Assembly (NCBI GenBank): GCA_017936205.1
Contig: JAGBGB010000175.1
Span: 1-10,317 of the forward strand
Reading direction: 5' to 3'
DNA: 10,317 nucleotides
From: Oscillospiraceae bacterium
Lineage (GTDB): Bacteria; Bacillota; Clostridia; Oscillospirales; Oscillospiraceae
How positions within the stretch are numbered: position 1 is the first letter of the stretch; each line of letters begins with the position of its first letter. Position numbers and translations under genes: made by a program. A model generated the notes under the pieces. That model was not told the DNA's origin and searched no databases. It worked only from the letters and a program-made list of their open reading frames with translations. Positions 6,556 through 10,317 of this stretch are shown here, piece by piece.

Positions 6556-6569
6556 TCAGCTTCTGCTGA
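6556..6569 (-). other. Small hairpin in the precursor 5' gap
   Basis: TCAGC-AGAA-GCTGA forms a 5-bp stem with a 4-nt loop inside the 62-nt gap (6528-6589) between the second radical SAM gene and the precursor. The gap is otherwise AT-rich; I see no convincing promoter in it. The stem may be chance. Confidence 0.3.
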
Positions 6570-6589
6570 GAATACTATAATTGCAAAAA

Positions 6590-7543
6590 TCATTCCTCCA
6601 CATAGGGTAGGATCCTCTTTGCCACAGACTCCCCAAAATATCGGTATGCGGAATGCCATACACCGGGACATTGGTCTGCGACACAGCAGCCCTCACAGGC
6701 ACGGAAATAAATGTTACAGTCGTTCTCTACCTCAGTATGGAGATTAACGGCTCCCGTCTTCCTCTCGGGCGCACTGTACTGGGATAAGCAGCTACGGGAA
6801 ACCTTGGTAAAGAAGCCCCAGTAAAAAGGGTCTACGGAGCACAGAGGCAGATCTGCCACTGTTACCTGAGGGAATGCCCCAAACTGTTGTCTGAGGGAAA
6901 TGACGAAATCCAGAGCCTGCTCCAAGCTGCTTCCCATAGTGGGATAGTCTACGGCTACCCGGGCAATTTGTTCCCCTGTCATGCCGCAGAAATCCATACC
7001 ACACAGAGTCAGGCTCACAAAGGGACCATAGCTTTTGTACACGAAATCCACGAAGTCCGGTAACCGGTCGTAATTCCAGCGACTGATCACCTGCTTCACC
7101 GTAACAGGGATCCCCAAATGAACCAAATTCAGAAGCCCTTGGACGGTTCTCAGGAAGCTGCCCGGCACATCGGTCACCCGCTCATGGATAGAGGGCAAAT
7201 CGCTGTGAATAGCTGTTGTAACGCTAACAGAGCGGGGATCTACATCCTCGAAAAGTGCCGCTGTGCGATCCTTGTCTGCCAAGCTGTCTCCGTTGGACAA
7301 AACAGAAACCTGCAAGCCGTGATCCACGCAATATTTCAGAATATGATGAAAATCGGGGTGCAGGGTAGGTTCTCCACCGGAAAGGGTAATGTGATCGATC
7401 CCTCGATCCCTGATCCCCACATCAATGGCATGAAGCAGCTGCGCCTTCTCCCCAAAGGGAGTCAAGCCGTTCTTTTCTCCGCAAGGGCAGAAAAAGCATC
7501 GATGGTTACACAGATACCCCAATGCCAAATACATAGAAGCCAT
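6590..7543 (-). CDS. Radical SAM maturase, HxsC-like position and size
   Basis: A 317-residue radical SAM protein. The cluster motif is C12-N-H-R-C16-F-F-C19, followed by LSGGEPTLHP (54-63). There is no full SPASM domain, but the C-terminus has C276, then CEGCCVADQCPG (283-294) and HSAYRYFG, a pattern common in radical SAM peptide maturases. The start ATG at 7543 is 1 nt after the SPASM gene stop, with GGAG 9 nt upstream. The two radical SAM genes are thus coupled, as in the paired radical SAM proteins HxsB/HxsC, whose sizes match (family knowledge, from memory). The precursor follows by 62 nt. It probably acts on the same precursor or assists the SPASM enzyme; which of the two makes the crosslink is unknown. 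Family-level identity with HxsC is not certain. Confidence 0.88.
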   Translation of the reverse strand: MASMYLALGYLCNHRCFFCPCGEKNGLTPFGEKAQLLHAIDVGIRDRGIDHITLSGGEPTLHPDFHHILKYCVDHGLQVSVLSNGDSLADKDRTAALFEDVDPRSVSVTTAIHSDLPSIHERVTDVPGSFLRTVQGLLNLVHLGIPVTVKQVISRWNYDRLPDFVDFVYKSYGPFVSLTLCGMDFCGMTGEQIARVAVDYPTMGSSLEQALDFVISLRQQFGAFPQVTVADLPLCSVDPFYWGFFTKVSRSCLSQYSAPERKTGAVNLHTEVENDCNIYFRACEGCCVADQCPGVWHSAYRYFGESVAKRILPYVEE

Positions 7544-7544
7544 A

Positions 7545-8909
7545 CTACACCGCTCCGTTCAGTAAATATTGACCAAAGGACGGTTCGGCTAAGAGAAGCT
7601 CTACCAATCTCGGGTAAAGTTCCCGATTGAACCGACATTCTGTTTGGTCGATCCCCAAGGGGCTGCCTGTATCATACTTAGCCGCAGACCGACAGCCTCC
7701 ACGGCAGTAATACCACCAGGGACAATCCGCACAGGCAGACGTATCCCGTTGTCGGAAGTACTCATGACCTTCGGCTATGGCTGTGTGTACCATTTCCTCA
7801 AGATCCCCACGGCAGACCTGCCCCAAACAATAGTCAGCATAGTCGCTGAGCTCACAAGGATAGACCCCGCCCTCAGTATCTATGGAAAGCATACGGTAGC
7901 CTCCATGACACCCGTGGGCGTTACAGATATTATTATTTGGTCGGAACAGGAGATTGGCAATTCTCTGGGCAATGTTCTGTTCCACAATGGAAAGTCCCTC
8001 CTGATAGAACCCACGCATACAGCGGAGCAGGGTGTCTACATATTGAGGGATCTCCTCTAAGGAAATAGCCAAATCCCGATTGTACTCGTTCCTGCGCATC
8101 AAGTTCAGCTTTACAGTGGGGAGTTGGAGGGTATGGGCAAAATAATCCATGATCTCCGGCAAATGTCTCAGGGTATTCCGTGTGACTACTGTAATCGTGC
8201 CGAAGTGTCTGTAGCCTGCAGAGCGGAGGTGTTCTATTCCTCGCTCTACCATTTGCAGAGAGGGACCTCCGCCTCGGGTAGGACGTTGCGCATTATGCAC
8301 CGAACCGATCCCGTCGATGCTGATGCCTACCTGTATCTGGTTTTCAAACAAAACGCTTGCTGTTTCGGCAGAGATCAAAGCCCCATTGGTTTCAATTACG
8401 ATTTCCGGCGAGAGGTCAGCCTCCCGGAATCTTTGTCGTAACCGGACGATGGATTCCAGCTCCAGAAGAGGCTCCCCACCCCATGCCTGAATGCTGAGCT
8501 TCCGTTCAGGATGCTTCCGTGCATAGGAAATCAATCCTCGGCAAATTCGATCCAGCGCCTCAGGGGTGATCCACTTCTTCCTCTCTTCCGGGGTGCGGAA
8601 GCAGTATGTACAGCACAAATTACAGTCTTTGGTCAAGTCAATAAGGAAGAAGGCTGGTTGAATTTCCTCCGAGAAGGAGGAAATGGGGCGGCTATGGGGA
8701 TGCTGTGCCATTCCCCGCTGGATCAGCAGGAAAGCAAGATCCTCAGACAGCGTCTGCCCTTGCAGTTCCTCTGCACAGTCTGCAGAAAGGGCCAATGTGG
8801 TTCCCGTCTCCGGGCAGAGCACCATGACTCCCGAGCTGCAAATACAGGCAATTAACCTACTGACAGAGATATCTCCGTATGAGAAGGGGGGGATCACCCG
8901 ATATTCCAT
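7545..8909 (-). CDS. Radical SAM/SPASM peptide maturase, HxsB-like
   Basis: A 454-residue radical SAM protein with a full SPASM domain, the likely main maturase of the W-x-N precursor. Order: an N-terminal region (about 1-80) with a CPETGTTLALSADCAEEL stretch and a following short helix resembling the precursor-contact segments of SPASM maturases; C96-N-L-C-C100-T-Y-C103 for the SAM cluster; AWGGEPLLEL (142-151); and SPASM cysteines C334-x17-C352, then CADC-x5-C-x3-C (393-406) and C425. The start chosen, 8909, overlaps the upstream stop as TAATG and opens on domain-like sequence (MEYRVIPPF). An ATG at 8936 has GGAGG 5 nt upstream and would add nine residues, so it remains possible. SPASM enzymes of this kind form C-C, thioether or cyclophane links in peptides. 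The absence of Cys in the core favours C-C cyclophanes (inference). Confidence 0.92.
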   Translation of the reverse strand: MEYRVIPPFSYGDISVSRLIACICSSGVMVLCPETGTTLALSADCAEELQGQTLSEDLAFLLIQRGMAQHPHSRPISSFSEEIQPAFFLIDLTKDCNLCCTYCFRTPEERKKWITPEALDRICRGLISYARKHPERKLSIQAWGGEPLLELESIVRLRQRFREADLSPEIVIETNGALISAETASVLFENQIQVGISIDGIGSVHNAQRPTRGGGPSLQMVERGIEHLRSAGYRHFGTITVVTRNTLRHLPEIMDYFAHTLQLPTVKLNLMRRNEYNRDLAISLEEIPQYVDTLLRCMRGFYQEGLSIVEQNIAQRIANLLFRPNNNICNAHGCHGGYRMLSIDTEGGVYPCELSDYADYCLGQVCRGDLEEMVHTAIAEGHEYFRQRDTSACADCPWWYYCRGGCRSAAKYDTGSPLGIDQTECRFNRELYPRLVELLLAEPSFGQYLLNGAV

Positions 8910-9181
8910 TACTCCAGCACCCCCTGTCTCATCCATTCCTCCATAAGCTCCCCGACAGGAACCTGTGGCAGCTCCCGACGGAAGTGATCACGGAGGGCAG
9001 TCTCTTCAACGCCCTGCTGCAACAGGGATAAGAGCGCTTCTCCCTGTGCTCCGCTGCAAGGTAAGGATACCGTAGTGGCGAACAGAGTGCTTCTGATCAC
9101 CAGTTCCCGTTCTCCCACCCACACGGTAGTATATGGAGATAAGTAAATCATATTATCCTGTGTTCCATGATAGATTCTCAT
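8909..9181 (-). CDS. Small protein in HxsD position, possible peptide-binding partner
   Basis: A 90-residue protein I cannot assign by motif. It starts with a beta-like stretch (YLSPYTTVWVGERELVIRS) and ends with helices (LRDHFRRELPQVPVGELMEEWMRQGVLE). Its ATG overlaps the kinase stop (ATGA) and its TAA overlaps the maturase ATG, so it is tightly coupled to the SPASM enzyme. The size and place directly before the paired radical SAM genes match HxsD of the His-Xaa-Ser system, but I do not see a clear HxsD signature. A RiPP recognition element of the PqqD kind, which binds the leader and presents it to the maturase, is the other obvious possibility. Both readings are inference from context. Confidence 0.7.
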   Translation of the reverse strand: MRIYHGTQDNMIYLSPYTTVWVGERELVIRSTLFATTVSLPCSGAQGEALLSLLQQGVEETALRDHFRRELPQVPVGELMEEWMRQGVLE

Positions 9182-10101
9182 AGGCTGCTCCCTTGTTCTG
9201 TTAATAGATCTCCCAGTCGGTCGGCAAGAGCCCGGCAGGAATGCAGTCGCTGCTTCGGATCCGGCTCCAAACCGTGAAGGAACAGCGTCAGCAAACTGTT
9301 ACACCGTTCCTTCGACCATCCGAGAAGTCGGGGCTGAATATTGGAAATGAATCCTTCTCGGATCCGTTCCCGTTCAAAATTCCCCCCAAGCTTCCTGAAC
9401 AACATCGCACATATGCTGTATACATCACTGTGAAAGCCAACCAAGGGATTTCGGCAGGCGATCAATTCCGCCGGCGCTGTTTCGCTGGAGCACAGGAAGC
9501 TTTTTTGGTATCCGATCCTCCTGCAGGGGATCATACTATCAAAATCTGCCAATCGCACAGCAACATCCCCTCGGGGTAGAGGCTCCACCAAAAAATTTGA
9601 TGCCTTAATATCTATCAGAAGCCACTGCATCCTGTGTACTTCTTCACAAAAGGTAGCGATCCGAAATCCGATCTGCAAAATCTGTTCCGGCGTTTCTCCT
9701 GCAACGGCATCCCAAGAAGTCCCGTCCAGCCCCTCCGTAACAGTATATATGGTTCCTTGCCCAACATACAGCGCCCACAGCCCCACAACTGCGTCCATGG
9801 TTCTCGGCTCCTCTCGGAGGAGAAATGCGACCTTCCCTGCTCTCAAGCAACGGCACCATGCTCGGAACCACTGCAGGGACCCGGCAGGGGCTTTCCTGAG
9901 AGCGATTCGACCTTTTTCGGTTCTGGTCAACAAGCCCTTTTCTCGTAGGGAGAGAGGAAACAGCTCCTTTACCACGCAGGGGATCCCTGCACGCTCTGCG
10001 GAATATACCAAATTGCTGCAGCCGGATGCGATCTGATGACCAATGGTAAATGGTTGGGGACCCGTTCTGATATGGGAGAGGAGAAACGAAATGGTTTTCA
10101 T
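9178..10101 (-). CDS. Eukaryotic-like Ser/Thr protein kinase
   Basis: A 307-residue protein kinase fold with most catalytic motifs. The Gly-rich loop is degenerate (GHQIASGCSNLVYSA, 21-35). K45 in VVKE is the ATP lysine. The catalytic loop reads IDIKASN (D164, K166, N169), with HRMQW just before it instead of a clean HRD. The metal-binding Asp is D186 in ADFDS rather than DFG. An APE-like segment (TAPAE, 208-212), D226 in HSDVYS and R285 in DPKQR complete the C-lobe. No membrane segment or sensor domain is seen, so it is a compact cytoplasmic kinase. The start at 10101 follows AGGAGG by 8 nt; the frame is open 12 codons further. It opens the operon and overlaps the next gene (ATGA). It could phosphorylate the Ser/Tyr-rich precursor, or a regulator. 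No lanthipeptide-type lyase or cyclase domain is present. Confidence 0.9.
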   Translation of the reverse strand: MKTISFLLSHIRTGPQPFTIGHQIASGCSNLVYSAERAGIPCVVKELFPLSLREKGLLTRTEKGRIALRKAPAGSLQWFRAWCRCLRAGKVAFLLREEPRTMDAVVGLWALYVGQGTIYTVTEGLDGTSWDAVAGETPEQILQIGFRIATFCEEVHRMQWLLIDIKASNFLVEPLPRGDVAVRLADFDSMIPCRRIGYQKSFLCSSETAPAELIACRNPLVGFHSDVYSICAMLFRKLGGNFERERIREGFISNIQPRLLGWSKERCNSLLTLFLHGLEPDPKQRLHSCRALADRLGDLLTEQGSSL

Positions 10102-10109
10102 ACGTGCTT

Positions 10110-10115
10110 CCTCCT
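10110..10115 (-). promoter_or_regulatory. Shine-Dalgarno fixing the kinase start
   Basis: AGGAGG on the minus strand, 8 nt before the ATG at 10101. It favours this start over the in-frame ATG at 10137. Confidence 0.75.
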
Positions 10116-10161
10116 TTCCGAATTCATTGGACCCCATTCTTTAGAGTAGAATACAGCTTTC

Positions 10162-10173
10162 AGGTTATAACCT
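10162..10173. promoter_or_regulatory. 12-bp perfect palindrome, possible operator
   Basis: AGGTTATAACCT is a perfect palindrome about 60 nt upstream of the kinase start. It lies just downstream of the candidate -10, where a repressor would block transcription. No regulator gene is in the window, and a second copy was not found by eye. Confidence 0.35.
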
Positions 10174-10189
10174 TTCATAAGCAAACCGC

Positions 10190-10198
10190 TATATAGCA
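10190..10198 (-). promoter_or_regulatory. Candidate extended -10 promoter for the operon
   Basis: TGCTATATA on the minus strand fits an extended -10 (TGnTATAAT). No good -35 is seen 17 nt upstream (ATGATT at best). It gives a start near 10183 and a leader of about 80 nt before the kinase gene. Confidence 0.35.
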
Positions 10199-10227
10199 AG
10201 GCCTTCAGCGAAAATCATGCGCTGTAG

Positions 10228-10249
10228 GGGCGAAGCTGTGTCTTCGCCC
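10228..10249. repeat. GC-rich inverted repeat upstream of the operon
   Basis: GGGCGAAG-(6 nt)-CTTCGCCC is a perfect 8-bp inverted repeat with a short loop. On the plus strand it sits in GTAGGGGCGAAG...CTTCGCCCG, the style of short intergenic palindromic repeats found in many gut Clostridia (from memory). No U-tract follows on the minus strand, so it is not a clear terminator. The rest of 10102-10317 has no gene I can support. Confidence 0.55.
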
Positions 10250-10317
10250 GTGGCACTACGATTTTGAACCATACTCAAAAAGAACGATGCTCTTTGCCAT
10301 TCGGTAGTTTCTCGGGC

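Noticed and set aside
6138..6569. Plus-strand open frame with V/P/T/A/G repeats across the same bases
   Set aside because: It is the antisense image of the precursor repeats. It lacks a Shine-Dalgarno and runs against the whole operon.
6528..6589. Separate promoter for the precursor in the gap
   Set aside because: TATAGT is present in AT-rich sequence, but no -35 element sits at suitable spacing.
6231..6671. Longer 146-residue version of the precursor
   Set aside because: The extra N-terminus overlaps the end of the radical SAM gene in another frame; the AGGAGG before 6527 sets the real start.
10189..10317. Minus-strand frame open from the right edge to a TAG (about 42 codons)
   Set aside because: It crosses the inverted repeat, has no recognisable domain and may be open by chance; it could be the tail of an upstream gene but cannot be supported.

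Overview
The window is a single gene cluster transcribed leftward (minus strand) that looks like a previously uncharacterised RiPP (ribosomally made, post-translationally modified peptide) pathway. Strong Shine-Dalgarno sites, the tight operon layout, moderate GC and the load of oxygen-sensitive Fe-S enzymes (three radical SAM proteins and two U32 proteins) suggest an anaerobic Firmicute of the Clostridia, probably gut-associated. The lineage is an inference from style, not from a marker gene.

Layout in transcription order: a leader region with a GC-rich inverted repeat, a candidate promoter and a 12-bp palindrome (about 10317-10102); a Ser/Thr-type protein kinase (10101-9178); a 90-residue protein in the position of HxsD (9181-8909); a radical SAM/SPASM maturase (8909-7545); a second, shorter radical SAM protein (7543-6590); a 98-residue precursor peptide (6527-6231) whose core is five 12-residue repeats with ten W-x-N motifs; a strong hairpin (6226-6178); a third radical SAM protein (6153-5128); two U32-family proteins whose cysteine patterns resemble UbiV and UbiU (5131-4307 and 4310-3330); a GNAT acyltransferase (3343-2801); an AMP-forming acyl ligase (2799-1438); an acyl carrier protein (1441-1211); and a GT4-type glycosyltransferase that runs off the left edge (1209-1). 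Apart from the two UTR-like gaps around the precursor, every junction is an overlap or a 1-nt gap, so this is almost certainly one operon.

Proposed logic (inference): the order small protein, SPASM maturase, non-SPASM radical SAM, repeat precursor is the order I recall for the His-Xaa-Ser (HxsD-B-C-A) system, but here the repeats are Trp-x-Asn. W-x-N is the substrate motif of three-residue cyclophane (triceptide) radical SAM maturases, so the precursor may carry up to ten Trp-to-Asn crosslinks. The third radical SAM enzyme and the UbiU/UbiV-like pair could add an oxygen-independent modification such as hydroxylation. The ligase, carrier protein and GNAT form a minimal set for activating and transferring an acyl group. 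The kinase and glycosyltransferase could decorate the Ser/Tyr/Asn-rich core or regulate the pathway. No protease, transporter or immunity gene is visible; these may lie beyond the left edge.
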